This document shows, piece after piece, positions 1-8,461 of a stretch of DNA of 64,000 nucleotides. The stretch spans positions 1 through 64,000 of the IMG/VR virus record IMGVR_UViG_3300037540_000302. One strand, given 5' to 3'. A program made the translations under genes and the position numbers. How positions within the stretch are numbered: position 1 is the first letter of the stretch; each line of letters begins with the position of its first letter. This stretch comes from a virus. The notes beneath the pieces are model-generated. The model worked only from the letters and a program-made list of their open reading frames with translations. It did no database searches and was not told the origin of the DNA.

Positions 1-788
1 ACGGAATCATTTTTCTTTGCCCTAAATTCATCTAATGCAGAATGAGAATCTCTTGTTCTATCATCTATTATTGCTCGGAATTCAATCATTTCGATATTTC
101 GATCTCTTCTAAAATTATCGAAACGTGAGATACTATATACGCTTGATTGATTAGTTCTGAAAACTGTTTCTAAATGATGCGCTGTTAGATCCGGCCCCGC
201 TAAAAATCCTGCATTCATGAAATCCCGGTCTAATCCCGCAAGCCAATCTCGAAATACAACTCCGGTTTTAATGGCTTTTTCAAGTGATTTCCTAATTACA
301 AGAAGAGCATTTAAATCCTCTAATGTAGCAACTGAAAATGTAATTGATTTTAACAGTGCTATTGCTTTTTTAAATACACCGGGAGGTATAATCTCCTTAG
401 CAGCTAACAATCTTTCCGCTATAGGAAATCCGACTATTCTCCAATCAATCCCTGTAATTATTGCAAATTCAAATTTTTTAAAATTATCAATAGCCTGTTT
501 TTTTAATAAGCTAAATACAAATCGCACTGCCTTTTCTTTCTCTTTATCATCATTGGCAGAGCCATTACCGATTAAATATGATAAATTAAGAGTCCGGTTA
601 ATCGTATTCCTAATTTCTTCTGATAATGGAGTCAATTTCAATTTGTCAATATCATCATAATCCTTCATCTGGTCTTCAACATTCTTTATCCAGATATTGA
701 CTTGCTTTTTATACTCAGGAATAGCTATTCCTATAGCCCTATTGCCGACTGCTTCAATTGCTCTTATTCCAGGTGGTATGTGTGCCAT
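1..788 (-). CDS. Phage head morphogenesis protein, Mu gpF / SPP1 gp7-like (partial, runs off left edge)
   Basis: An open frame of 262 codons starts at ATG 786-788 and leaves the window without a stop. The segment FRDWLAGLDRDFMNAGF followed by HHLETVFRTNQSS and DDRTRDSHSALDEF matches the typical core of the Mu F / SPP1 gp7 minor head family (PF04233-type), which sits at the portal vertex and takes part in head assembly or DNA ejection. The N-terminal 130 residues are mostly helical and charged. It is the next recognisable structural gene after the portal, but about 19 small genes intervene. The start is supported by a promoter whose -10 box lies 5 bases before the ATG. The C-terminal zinc or cysteine part of the family lies outside the window. 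Confidence 0.85.
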   Translation of the reverse strand, partial: MAHIPPGIRAIEAVGNRAIGIAIPEYKKQVNIWIKNVEDQMKDYDDIDKLKLTPLSEEIRNTINRTLNLSYLIGNGSANDDKEKEKAVRFVFSLLKKQAIDNFKKFEFAIITGIDWRIVGFPIAERLLAAKEIIPPGVFKKAIALLKSITFSVATLEDLNALLVIRKSLEKAIKTGVVFRDWLAGLDRDFMNAGFLAGPDLTAHHLETVFRTNQSSVYSISRFDNFRRDRNIEMIEFRAIIDDRTRDSHSALDEFRAKKNDS

Positions 789-793
789 GTTCT

Positions 794-821
794 ATTATAA
801 CCTATTTCTTGAATTTTTCAA
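794..821 (-). promoter_or_regulatory. Promoter of gpF-like gene, leaderless geometry
   Basis: On the minus strand, TTGAAA (816-821), a 16-base spacer and TATAAT (794-799), then only 5 bases to the ATG at 788. Transcription should begin at or next to the A of ATG, and there is no room for a ribosome binding site. It is one of seven such arrangements in the window. Confidence 0.7.
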
Positions 822-1085
822 TCATAGTTTCATTCTTTCGGGAATTTCTTCTCTATTTTTATACTCCTCTGTTAAGATTGTAAGCTTCATTACGAATTCA
901 GATTCTTCACCATAATATTTTATTTCAGTTAATCCGCCTTCATATGCTGTATACGCAAGTTCATTAAATACAGCAACCCTGTCTTTGCTAATTTCTATAT
1001 TTTCCAATTCCTTTTCTAAACATTCTGCTATTTCATCTGGATAGTACTCTTCTTTCTCTTCTAAAAAATGATGTTTTTCATCCAT
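822..1085 (-). CDS. Hypothetical acidic protein, 87 aa
   Basis: Unrecognised. The protein is rich in Glu and Lys and probably mostly helical, with no Cys pairs or membrane segment. A clear SD (AAGGAG) precedes the ATG. It is the last gene of the small-gene run between portal and the gpF-like gene, and its 3-prime end abuts the -35 box of the gpF-like promoter. Confidence 0.65.
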   Translation of the reverse strand: MDEKHHFLEEKEEYYPDEIAECLEKELENIEISKDRVAVFNELAYTAYEGGLTEIKYYGEESEFVMKLTILTEEYKNREEIPERMKL

Positions 1086-1097
1086 TTTTCTTACTCC

Positions 1098-1280
1098 TTA
1101 TTTTTTAGTTTCTATTTTTTTTCTTTTATTCCAACAGGCTGCGCAATAAAATTTGTTATAATCTGAATAAATCCAGCCGAAAGAATGCTCTAAGGTTTTC
1201 ATATCAGAACTATCAAAATTCTTTGTTATATTCTCTATTTTGGCAGAGCAATTGCTACAATGAATCGTTTTTGTTATCAT
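1098..1280 (-). CDS. Small zinc-ribbon-like protein, 60 aa
   Basis: Two Cys pairs, CSNC near residue 8 and CAAC near residue 47, suggest a treble-clef or zinc-ribbon fold. I chose ATG 1278-1280 because it follows AGGAGATTAAA directly after the upstream stop. The longer frame starting at 1310 would overlap the previous gene. Function unknown. Confidence 0.7.
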   Translation of the reverse strand: MITKTIHCSNCSAKIENITKNFDSSDMKTLEHSFGWIYSDYNKFYCAACWNKRKKIETKK

Positions 1281-1281
1281 T

Positions 1282-1605
1282 TTAATCTCCTGGCTCCTTA
1301 AATAAATCAATTTCTTGATCTGGCGGTATTGATCTGAATCTATGATTTGTTGAAATTAGTTTATGTTTCCAATTATTCTCTATTTTTATTTTCCCACACC
1401 TCTGGCATACCAAGCCATAATCGCCGCTCCATTGATGCTTCAAAAATAAACAAATAATTCTTTTTAGATATGATTTTTTAATCAATGATTCAATTTCAAC
1501 ACAATGTATTTTTACTTTATTTGGAAATATAATCTCTGCCTCAATTCTATCTGTCTTGAATTTTATAGGCACATCTTTTATTTTAAATTCAATCTTGCCA
1601 GGCAT
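1282..1605 (-). CDS. Hypothetical protein with single CxxC, 107 aa
   Basis: Start chosen at ATG 1603-1605 (SD GGGAG). It has a beta-rich N-terminal half, then a basic-hydrophobic stretch and CQRC near residue 75. The pattern HQWSGDYGLVCQRCGK resembles the one-line zinc knuckles common in small phage proteins. Function not recognised. Confidence 0.65.
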   Translation of the reverse strand: MPGKIEFKIKDVPIKFKTDRIEAEIIFPNKVKIHCVEIESLIKKSYLKRIICLFLKHQWSGDYGLVCQRCGKIKIENNWKHKLISTNHRFRSIPPDQEIDLFKEPGD

Positions 1606-1615
1606 TTTAATCTCC

Positions 1616-1915
1616 CTATTCAAACTCCACTGTGGGAGCCACTATATTATAATGATAATTTCTTTCAAAATATAAATAGTAAATCAAATTACATGTTGCC
1701 ATTTTCACAGGACTTTCACCACATGTTTCGCATTCATCAAAAGGTTGAAAATCTTTACTTGTCTTTTTATATTGCCCAAAAGACGTCATTCCTTCAACAA
1801 TTGTCTCTTTGCGTGGGCATCTTGGGCCATTCTCGCGTTGCTTTTCCATAAAGTGCATAAAAGATTCTTGATGCTCATTTGTTATTATAATTAATGCTAA
1901 GTATAACAATGTCAT
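1616..1915 (-). CDS. Hypothetical protein, 99 aa, Cys-containing
   Basis: The ATG overlaps the stop of the upstream gene (ATGA), so the two are translationally coupled. It contains CETCGESP and an additional CPR and CN, which could bind a metal. The N-terminus is hydrophobic (TLLYLALIIITN) but too short to be called a signal peptide. Function unknown. Confidence 0.65.
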   Translation of the reverse strand: MTLLYLALIIITNEHQESFMHFMEKQRENGPRCPRKETIVEGMTSFGQYKKTSKDFQPFDECETCGESPVKMATCNLIYYLYFERNYHYNIVAPTVEFE

Positions 1916-2421
1916 ATTATCTCCATTTCTTCATGAATATAAAAATTAAGCTGCTCTCCTTTTTCTGATTCATAAAAAACTTTTTTATGCCATGCCGGCT
2001 TGTCTGGAAAGAAATCTTTTATGAATTTAATTTCTGTAGTATCTTCTTTCCATTGTATGGACTTTCTAATAAATATCTTCAACCACAGTCTAAATAGCCA
2101 TCTAAAAAATCTGCTTTCACTAAGAGTATATTTTCTTTGATAATCCACTTTAAAATGGTCCCACCATGTGGCAGGTTGTTTGAAAGTGATATGCTTAGAT
2201 TTAATATGTCGATCTACAAAGATTGATGTCTTTAAGGAATATATAGTTGCATTTAATCTTTGATCTATAAATTGTTTCAGTTCAATGGATGGCATTTCTT
2301 TTATTATACTATGAGATAAAGCAAAATCTATTCCAAATTGTCTTTTTATAAATTCGTAATGTTCTATTTTTAAGGGAATATTGAAATTTACTTTGGATTC
2401 ATCTTTAATTGTTTTTGTCAT
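1912..2421 (-). CDS. Hypothetical protein, 169 aa
   Basis: A soluble, basic protein with a Trp/Arg-rich centre (RFFRWLFRLWLKIF, residues about 105-118) that could be an amphipathic membrane-binding helix. No family recognised. It lies in an uninterrupted minus-strand run of small genes and its 3-prime end is coupled to the next gene by ATGA. Confidence 0.65.
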   Translation of the reverse strand: MTKTIKDESKVNFNIPLKIEHYEFIKRQFGIDFALSHSIIKEMPSIELKQFIDQRLNATIYSLKTSIFVDRHIKSKHITFKQPATWWDHFKVDYQRKYTLSESRFFRWLFRLWLKIFIRKSIQWKEDTTEIKFIKDFFPDKPAWHKKVFYESEKGEQLNFYIHEEMEII

Positions 2422-2430
2422 TTTTTCTTC

Positions 2431-2739
2431 CTAAGCCCATAATGTGGGCCAGTAACCTCCTGGATTTTTGGGTAATTTATAACCGTGCTTTATGTCAATG
2501 CCATCAGCGTTACTATGCGTTAAATCGCGATATACAACTAGGTGTTTTATATTCTCGAATTTCATAAGAAACTTAATTAAGTGCTTATTATAATTTTTAT
2601 ATAATTTCCAGCCTGTACCGCAATAATAACAAGAACATATATTTTCAGAAGTAATAATATAAATGTCCTCATGTTTACATTTCCAGTCTTTTAAAATTTC
2701 TAATGGGAATAAATGATATTTTCTTTTATAATATCTCAT
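2431..2739 (-). CDS. Hypothetical protein, 102 aa, zinc-knuckle-like
   Basis: CSCYYC around residues 34-39 and an upstream CKH could form a small metal site. The C-terminus is Pro/Gly/Trp-rich. It follows the exonuclease gene by one base, so both are probably on one transcript. Function unknown. Confidence 0.6.
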   Translation of the reverse strand: MRYYKRKYHLFPLEILKDWKCKHEDIYIITSENICSCYYCGTGWKLYKNYNKHLIKFLMKFENIKHLVVYRDLTHSNADGIDIKHGYKLPKNPGGYWPTLWA

Positions 2740-2740
2740 T

Positions 2741-3292
2741 TCATCTCCTCTTCAATTTATGATAAACTTCAATCAGCAAATCTCGGTCGTAACCTGCGGA
2801 ATGAGCCCACTTTCTATTTACCGGTATGCCCAGAGCGGCAGCAACGTCTACAAGCTTATAGGATTCGAGACCGGGTAATTTTTTGTGGGCAAGGGATAGA
2901 GCATTGATTGAATTTCTATTGAATATAAAATTGAACATGCCATCGGGGTGATTAAATATTATATGATTTTTTAAAAAATTATAATCAAATCGGTTCCCAT
3001 ATTCTACTATTTTATATTTCTGGTTATAGTTTTTTCTCTGACATATTCCTGCTATTTGGAATAATACTTCTTTAAAATCAGTACAGCTTGGCAATCGCTT
3101 TAATCTTTCAATAGTCCACCCATTAATTTTTAAAGCTTTTGAATCTATAATATCCCACTTCTCAGGTCTCATAAATAATTCCATCTTGCAATACATAATT
3201 CCATCTATCTCAATTGCAAAGGCAAGTTCTATTATTTCATGCTTTTTGGGATTGAAACCAGTTGTTTCAGTGTCTATGTAGAATAGATTCAT
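2741..3292 (-). CDS. DEDDh 3-prime to 5-prime exonuclease (DnaQ-like)
   Basis: This is a stand-alone RNase T/DnaQ-type exonuclease of 183 residues. ExoI motif DTETTG lies at residues 7-12, ExoII is plausibly NRFDYNFL near 98-105, and ExoIII HSAGYDRD near 163-170 supplies the catalytic His and last Asp. Such enzymes proofread or trim DNA or RNA ends. It is oddly placed, inside the small-gene run between portal and head morphogenesis genes rather than with the replication genes. Start ATG overlaps the preceding stop. Confidence 0.85.
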   Translation of the reverse strand: MNLFYIDTETTGFNPKKHEIIELAFAIEIDGIMYCKMELFMRPEKWDIIDSKALKINGWTIERLKRLPSCTDFKEVLFQIAGICQRKNYNQKYKIVEYGNRFDYNFLKNHIIFNHPDGMFNFIFNRNSINALSLAHKKLPGLESYKLVDVAAALGIPVNRKWAHSAGYDRDLLIEVYHKLKRR

Positions 3293-3525
3293 TTTTGTAT
3301 TTCCACAAAAAGACTTAAAGTAATTTTTTTACTTTTGCTTTTTGTAATCTCGCTTTCTTCAACTATATATTCCCTTGCCGTATTTAATATTTGAGCAATA
3401 ATCCTATCCTTTTCTTTATTTATTTTTCTTTCAATAAATTTGTATATCTGTTCAGCTTCACTTTCCATTTCTATTCTTTCTTGTCCTGATATGATGTAAC
3501 TCTCTTGAATTTTTATAGTTTCCAT
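3289..3525 (-). CDS. Hypothetical helical protein, 78 aa
   Basis: A central helical, Lys/Glu-rich segment (EAEQIYKFIERKINKEKDRI) is flanked by short beta stretches. Unrecognised. It overlaps the exonuclease start by 4 bases and directly abuts the upstream gene, indicating one operon. Confidence 0.6.
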   Translation of the reverse strand: METIKIQESYIISGQERIEMESEAEQIYKFIERKINKEKDRIIAQILNTAREYIVEESEITKSKSKKITLSLFVEIQK

Positions 3526-3833
3526 TATCCTGCATCCTCAATCATCTTTTCAGCTTCTGCCTGGATTAATTCTCTTTTTTGATCTTCAATATAAGTTCCA
3601 AAATCGGTAAGACTTTTTGCTATTTTGTTTTTATATAACGTTTCATCTGGTATAGAATTCCAAATAATTTTTAAATAACCTATATCATCTCGCCATTCAT
3701 TAAGTTTTTCTTTTGTAATATCAGTCTGGCGCTTTAATCGGAGTAAGCGCAAATATTTATCCCTATTTATTTTCCCAACTTCTGGCGATGGCGGTTGCCA
3801 TTTTTCATCTTTTTTTTCTTTTGTTGGGTTCAT
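3525..3833 (-). CDS. Hypothetical charged protein, 102 aa
   Basis: Lys/Arg-rich N-terminus then predicted long helices (RLLRLKRQTDITKEKLNEW). It could be nucleic-acid binding but no motif proves it. Good SD and tight packing with both neighbours. Confidence 0.6.
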   Translation of the reverse strand: MNPTKEKKDEKWQPPSPEVGKINRDKYLRLLRLKRQTDITKEKLNEWRDDIGYLKIIWNSIPDETLYKNKIAKSLTDFGTYIEDQKRELIQAEAEKMIEDAG

Positions 3834-3837
3834 TTAT

Positions 3838-4029
3838 TTACCTCCTTAATTTCTCAATCGGTATCCCGGTTTTCTCAGATATAATATTTTCAGTTTTAGT
3901 TTTCTTAATTTCACCGGTTATACGAATTTCCCGAAATGTAGAATATGATATGCGAAACATTCTACACATGGCTCCTATCTTTATATCTTTTTTATTCTCG
4001 TCTATCCAATTGTTTAGTAGTTTATTCAT
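3838..4029 (-). CDS. Small helix-turn-helix protein, 63 aa
   Basis: The order IGAMCRMFRISYSTFREIRITG followed by IISEKTGIPIEKLRR has the spacing of a short XRE/Cro-like helix-turn-helix. It is likely a DNA-binding regulator. No cognate operator was identified. The ATG overlaps the upstream stop. Confidence 0.6.
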   Translation of the reverse strand: MNKLLNNWIDENKKDIKIGAMCRMFRISYSTFREIRITGEIKKTKTENIISEKTGIPIEKLRR

Positions 4030-4346
4030 TTAATATACTCTCTATATTGATTTACAAAGATTTTAAATTCCGATTCATCCATAAAGTTTATCATATTATT
4101 TTTTACTAAATGATTTAATCTTATTTCACTATTTAAATGACAGCTCACAGAGCCTATATATTTACTATCAAAATAAATCAATATGGATTGAAGATTATGC
4201 TTACAGTTTGCCTGGCAAAATCTACATTTAAAATCATTTAATCTAATCTCTATTTCTTTAGAATGGGAGAATTCGCAATTTAAATGAACTATAGTAGGTC
4301 TTTGATATTTAGTTTCATCATTATAATAAATATATACTTTATCCAT
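4026..4346 (-). CDS. Hypothetical protein, 106 aa
   Basis: CRFCQANC near the centre with flanking His residues suggests a metal site. It is otherwise unrecognised. It overlaps both neighbours by one to four bases, the usual coupling in this cluster. Confidence 0.6.
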   Translation of the reverse strand: MDKVYIYYNDETKYQRPTIVHLNCEFSHSKEIEIRLNDFKCRFCQANCKHNLQSILIYFDSKYIGSVSCHLNSEIRLNHLVKNNMINFMDESEFKIFVNQYREYIK

Positions 4347-4546
4347 TATGTTATACCTGAATTTTCTCTTAATTTACAAACACTACCAATAATTTCTGAT
4401 ATTGAATCATATAAATATGATTCGCTTTTGTTTTTAGGAAACCAATGTGAATATCGCCCTAAAAGTTTTATAATTTCACTTACCAAAGTACATCTGTCAA
4501 AATGATAACAATTTCGGCAGTCTTTTAATTCTTTTTGTTTATTCAT
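4346..4546 (-). CDS. Hypothetical Cys-rich protein, 66 aa
   Basis: DCRNCYHFDRC near residues 9-19 plus a later VCKL gives four Cys in a short protein, typical of small phage zinc-binding proteins. Function unknown. Confidence 0.6.
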   Translation of the reverse strand: MNKQKELKDCRNCYHFDRCTLVSEIIKLLGRYSHWFPKNKSESYLYDSISEIIGSVCKLRENSGIT

Positions 4547-4919
4547 TCAATAACCCCTGTATTTTATCATCAAGTGCTTTTAGCATAAAATGAAAAGGAT
4601 ATATTACTACTAAATTCAAAAGCTTTTTTATTTCTTTCCAATCTTTTTCATTACAATGGTGATAATCATAATCCCATTTATTATTTTCCATAAAACCTAA
4701 TTTCATTATTGGAGTAGATTGCAAATTAATAAATCCGGTTTCTATAGTTGCTCCATAACCTTGATATGGCAATATCCCAAAATCATAATCTTTAGAATCA
4801 AAATTTACTTCTCGCCAACCCCATCCTATATAGGGAATTGATTTGCCTCCGAAAGATTCATATTCAGATGAATCATCGCAAATTATTTCTATTAGATTGT
4901 TAAGATTTTTGTTATTCAT
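4539..4919 (-). CDS. Hypothetical protein, 126 aa
   Basis: An acidic protein with aromatic-Gly stretches (YIGWGWREVNF, YQGYGATIETGF) and a C-terminal amphipathic region. No family recognised. Overlapping starts and stops place it in the same transcript as its neighbours. Confidence 0.6.
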   Translation of the reverse strand: MNNKNLNNLIEIICDDSSEYESFGGKSIPYIGWGWREVNFDSKDYDFGILPYQGYGATIETGFINLQSTPIMKLGFMENNKWDYDYHHCNEKDWKEIKKLLNLVVIYPFHFMLKALDDKIQGLLNE

Positions 4920-5496
4920 TTAGTGTGCCTTTTATAATTTCCCTCATTTTTAATTCAGCTTTCTTCCTGTCTTGTTTTATTAAAGTTGCGTAATCTGATT
5001 TTACATCATCTATATTTTTGCCAGTTATAGTTGCATAAGCCTCAGTTATTTCTTCTATATTGATGCTGCATTCTTTTGCTTCCTTTATATTCTTAGCTAT
5101 TTCTTTAGAAAGTAGAAATAATTTTTTATACTCTTTATAATTAAGCACCTTTTGTCTCTTGAAAAGTAATTTGAAACAATGTTCACATATACATTCAACT
5201 TTGCCTGTCTTTTTTATTTTAACCGGGAGATAGTTATCTCTATCAATATCTATTAAATTATCACAATGACAACATGCAGTCATATGATTGTTTATTAATT
5301 GTGTCATTGGTAAATTTATCTTAGCATAATGGGTAGGCTTATATAATGGCCATGTTTTTTGTGTTTCATCTGACCGCCAAAAATCCTCATCTTGTCTTAT
5401 CCAGGCAGTTAGCCAGTAATTATTTTTAAGTATTATTATAACCCGGATTCCTATTGGTAGATTATCGCCCTTATTGATTTTGATCCAGTCTATCAT
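4912..5496 (-). CDS. Hypothetical zinc-ribbon protein, 194 aa
   Basis: An N-terminal beta-rich domain of about 75 residues is followed by a treble-clef-like pair CCHC (about 75-78) and CEHC (about 103-106), then a helical C-terminal tail. The domain order resembles phage proteins with an unknown SH3-like head and a zinc ribbon. Function cannot be assigned. Confidence 0.65.
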   Translation of the reverse strand: MIDWIKINKGDNLPIGIRVIIILKNNYWLTAWIRQDEDFWRSDETQKTWPLYKPTHYAKINLPMTQLINNHMTACCHCDNLIDIDRDNYLPVKIKKTGKVECICEHCFKLLFKRQKVLNYKEYKKLFLLSKEIAKNIKEAKECSINIEEITEAYATITGKNIDDVKSDYATLIKQDRKKAELKMREIIKGTLNE

Positions 5497-5705
5497 TTTA
5501 TCATATGTCCATTCTTATCAATAACTATGGCCTCACCTGATTTTGAATTCTCAATATCATTTATAATCATCAATATCGTTTCGTGAGAATCTTTTCTCTT
5601 TAGCATTTCTTTGACAAGCTCTAATATCTGATAACTTCTCAATAATGATTCATGGCATCGCATCATTGATGTAGGGAGATTTTTAATCCAGTTTAAATCA
5701 GTCAT
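5493..5705 (-). CDS. Hypothetical protein, 70 aa
   Basis: A short helical protein without recognisable motifs. Start overlaps the upstream stop (ATGA) and its stop overlaps the next start, so it is translationally coupled on both sides. Confidence 0.6.
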   Translation of the reverse strand: MTDLNWIKNLPTSMMRCHESLLRSYQILELVKEMLKRKDSHETILMIINDIENSKSGEAIVIDKNGHMIK

Positions 5706-6160
5706 AGTGCTAACTCCTTTTCTTTTTCAGCATGTTTTAATGTATAGCCTCGCAATACATACCAATTCCGCCCACAATTAGGGCAGGATAAGGCGCCGTA
5801 AAGGCCGATATCATCAATAAATATTTCTTTACAATTTTGGCAATAGGCGTATCTATCATTATTGGCTTCAAGGCTTTCAGATAGCTTTCTGTATTTAGTT
5901 GGTTTATTTTGAATTCTATTTATTATTTCTATTTGCTCTCGTATTCGCTTATTCGATTTCTTACAACTTTCTTCAATCTTTTTCATATTAGTCATACTTT
6001 CTCCTTGCTTGCATCTACAATTAAAGTGTCCAGGCGGCGAAATATAGATTCTTAATTTTAAGCATCGCCAACAAATAACATATGTTTTCATAAACGATTT
6101 ATAAGCAAACCATTTGTGATTGAATAGCTTACAGATTAATTTTTTAAATATTTCATTCAT
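5702..6160 (-). CDS. Multi zinc-ribbon protein, 152 aa
   Basis: Three Cys clusters are visible: CWRC near residue 30 paired with CRC near 48, and CQNC near 110 paired with CPNC near 131, ending in RNWYVLRG. This looks like two consecutive zinc ribbons joined by a basic helical linker. The second ribbon, with Leu-Ser-Cys-Pro-Asn-Cys-Gly, resembles rubredoxin-like knuckles. Function unknown. Confidence 0.65.
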   Translation of the reverse strand: MNEIFKKLICKLFNHKWFAYKSFMKTYVICWRCLKLRIYISPPGHFNCRCKQGESMTNMKKIEESCKKSNKRIREQIEIINRIQNKPTKYRKLSESLEANNDRYAYCQNCKEIFIDDIGLYGALSCPNCGRNWYVLRGYTLKHAEKEKELAL

Positions 6161-6330
6161 TTTATTAGTTCCTCAATAACTTTTAGAATTATATCAATGA
6201 CAATCAATATCCCAATAATATAAATGATCCATATTTGCTGTTTTCTTTGCCTTTCTATATACTTAGTTAATTCACCATGATCCATATCATCAATATTTCT
6301 CATTTTCAATTTTTTAAATATTTTACCCAT
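6157..6330 (-). CDS. Small membrane protein, 57 aa
   Basis: Start set at ATG 6328-6330, which follows AGGAT and the upstream stop. The longer frame to 6390 would lie inside the upstream gene. A basic N-terminal half is followed by one strong transmembrane segment (WIIYIIGILIVIDIILKVI). Function unknown. Confidence 0.65.
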   Translation of the reverse strand: MGKIFKKLKMRNIDDMDHGELTKYIERQRKQQIWIIYIIGILIVIDIILKVIEELIK

Positions 6331-6331
6331 T

Positions 6332-6772
6332 TTAATCCTCCTTACATTTAATATCTTCCATCTCATTCTGTACATTTTTACAGACTTCATTCATATATTC
6401 CTTTAGTTCTTCACATAGCATCTTTTTTAAGTTATCGATATATGGCTTTATGATTGGAGTAATGGCATTGTTTAGCTTATCACACAATTCTTGCATAGAG
6501 TTTCTATCTTTAAATAAATCTGGGAAAGAATGAACGACAGATCCATGTTCAAACATTATGTCCCCACGCTTATCTCTTGTTACATTAATATTCCTTTCAC
6601 AATTAAAAATAATTCTTAGCTCTTCTGGTTTTTTTTCTATTTCATTCCCAAGGTAATCAACTTCATACCCATGCCATGATTTATTTATATCAGCAATTTC
6701 AAATTTAAGATTATCTAAGGATTCATTTTTTTCCTCTAAATTCTTTATTCCAAATTTATCAGTATCTTTCAT
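6332..6772 (-). CDS. Hypothetical protein, 146 aa
   Basis: An acidic soluble protein with a helical N-terminal linker, a middle segment with FNCERNINVTRDKRGDI, and a helical C-terminal third. No family recognised. It is the second gene after the 7.03 kb promoter. Confidence 0.6.
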   Translation of the reverse strand: MKDTDKFGIKNLEEKNESLDNLKFEIADINKSWHGYEVDYLGNEIEKKPEELRIIFNCERNINVTRDKRGDIMFEHGSVVHSFPDLFKDRNSMQELCDKLNNAITPIIKPYIDNLKKMLCEELKEYMNEVCKNVQNEMEDIKCKED

Positions 6773-6787
6773 ATTTATTTCCCTTAT

Positions 6788-7024
6788 TCACCTTATGCTT
6801 TCTGATTCCAATGCTTCTTTTATTGTTTTGCCAATACCAACATGATATAATTTAGTTCCTTTTATTATGTCAATTACTTGTTTATCGAAATTCTCTTCTA
6901 AATCATTCAACTTATCAATTATTCTATTTTGCTGTTTTATTATACATTTTACAATATTGAATTGTACCCCTGTAAAATCTTTTAAATTTTCCTCATCAAT
7001 TAATAATTTTAATAATTTTTCCAT
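6788..7024 (-). CDS. Hypothetical protein, 78 aa, leaderless start
   Basis: A helical protein resembling a short coiled-coil dimer (QQNRIIDKLNDLEENFDKQV). Its ATG lies 5 bases after a perfect TATAAT and has no SD, so it is the promoter-proximal gene for the small-gene run that continues down to 822. Function unknown. Confidence 0.7.
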   Translation of the reverse strand: MEKLLKLLIDEENLKDFTGVQFNIVKCIIKQQNRIIDKLNDLEENFDKQVIDIIKGTKLYHVGIGKTIKEALESESIR

Positions 7025-7029
7025 ACCCT

Positions 7030-7058
7030 ATTATAGTATAACTTCAACTATTTTTCAA
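7030..7058 (-). promoter_or_regulatory. Promoter, leaderless geometry
   Basis: TTGAAA (7053-7058), 17-base spacer, TATAAT (7030-7035), 5 bases, ATG at 7024. It reads into the small-gene block downstream of the portal. Confidence 0.75.
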
Positions 7059-7079
7059 CAAAAATTTAATTATTTTTAA

Positions 7080-8417
7080 TTACTGAGTGAGATATTGATA
7101 ATCCTGTAAGAATCTTTCAATTCCATCTATCCCTTCCGTAAAAGCTTGCATTCGTGGTGATTCTTTAGCTTCAAGAGTCTCTTCACCTTCCTTAACATCT
7201 GGTATACCCAATTTCTCCTCAAACCAGGACTTGCCAATACTTGCGCCTAACTTAACGGCTTCTCTCATAGCTTCAACCCAATCTTTGGGATCTGCTGCTT
7301 CTGGCCGAACTATATTCCATTTAGGATATACTGGATTTTGAAAATTAAGATCGCAAAGCTGTTTTATTATTTCGTGGTTAATAAAATATTCAAGCCCCAT
7401 AATGTAAGAATCTATTAAAAAATTAAACAACTGCATTCTCACGCCCTCTTTGGCCTGGCTGCCGGCAGCTTCATTTATTGCAAGCCCCTGCCCATGCAAT
7501 CTATACGCTATAGACAGATTACAAAAATTGATAAGGTTATCATAGGCTTTCCCTGGGTCTTGAAGATTTTTATTTAATATTTCAACTATCACTTTTTTGT
7601 TTAGTCTTATTCCCTTAGCAGCTAAAGGTTTCTTTAATAATTTACCAATTACTTCAAGGTCATCTTCTCCAAGTGTTTCTCCCGCTTCTGGCATTATGAT
7701 AATTTTTGGAAAAACATAACCCTCCCCTAACAATCCCCACAATCTCACCTCTTCTCTTTTCAGCCACCAATAATTATAAACATCATTATAAATGCCCTGG
7801 CCATGGGGATTACTGTAGGCTGCCCCATATGTCATATATTTAAATTTGCGTGGATCAAGTGGAATGCCATTCCAACAATCATTCATTGAAATTCCCCAAT
7901 TATCATTAGGATTATAATTTATTTGCCATAATCCATTAGCCTCTTGTTTAAAACAAAACTTTGAAGGTGGACGCACTAATATCCCACCCAATGATCCATC
8001 AAGAACCCAATGAAATCCATCTTGTATGTATAACAATTCAGTAAATGAATTGCCCAATTGAATAGCACCTAAAATATCTTTTAATTTTTCCATCCAGTTT
8101 GATATGGCCTTGAATTGCTCTTCAATAAACTGTGCCTCTCCTTTATCTCCCTCTCTTTTTTCTATAACTGTATCTAAGCCTATAATACGAGCGACTAATG
8201 TATACCATAAGCCTGCTAAGACAGGATCGGATTGATGCATTTTTTGTACTGCCTCTTCTTTTGTTCGGAAATCAGACCTCACTCCCAATACTTCATTTGG
8301 ATCTTCCGGTTCATCACTACAGAAAGTAAACCTATCACTTTCCGCTAAAAATGCTTTATTAATTCCCGTTTCTAATCCTTTACTCTCTTGATTTTTTGTT
8401 TCTATTATATTTGCCAT
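7080..8417 (-). CDS. Portal protein, DUF935 / Mu gp29-like
   Basis: At 445 residues it forms the dodecameric ring through which DNA enters and leaves the head. Family features seen are the N-terminal run ending in DPVLAGLWYTL, the central GNSFTELLYIQDGFHWV, RPPSKFCF, YNYWWLKREEVRLWG, then the C-terminal region with PEAADPKDWVEAMREAVKLG and IGKSWFEEKLGIPD, all as in DUF935 portals. It follows the large terminase directly. Its ATG lies 6 bases after a TATAAT, so it should be made from its own leaderless transcript as well as any readthrough. Confidence 0.9.
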   Translation of the reverse strand: MANIIETKNQESKGLETGINKAFLAESDRFTFCSDEPEDPNEVLGVRSDFRTKEEAVQKMHQSDPVLAGLWYTLVARIIGLDTVIEKREGDKGEAQFIEEQFKAISNWMEKLKDILGAIQLGNSFTELLYIQDGFHWVLDGSLGGILVRPPSKFCFKQEANGLWQINYNPNDNWGISMNDCWNGIPLDPRKFKYMTYGAAYSNPHGQGIYNDVYNYWWLKREEVRLWGLLGEGYVFPKIIIMPEAGETLGEDDLEVIGKLLKKPLAAKGIRLNKKVIVEILNKNLQDPGKAYDNLINFCNLSIAYRLHGQGLAINEAAGSQAKEGVRMQLFNFLIDSYIMGLEYFINHEIIKQLCDLNFQNPVYPKWNIVRPEAADPKDWVEAMREAVKLGASIGKSWFEEKLGIPDVKEGEETLEAKESPRMQAFTEGIDGIERFLQDYQYLTQ

Positions 8418-8423
8418 ATTGTA

Positions 8424-8452
8424 ATTATAATCTTATTTTCTCATTTTTTCAA
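8424..8452 (-). promoter_or_regulatory. Portal promoter, leaderless geometry
   Basis: TTGAAA (8447-8452), 17-base spacer, TATAAT (8424-8429), 6 bases, ATG at 8417. It occupies the 44-base gap between terminase and portal. Confidence 0.75.
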
Positions 8453-8461
8453 CTAATATTA

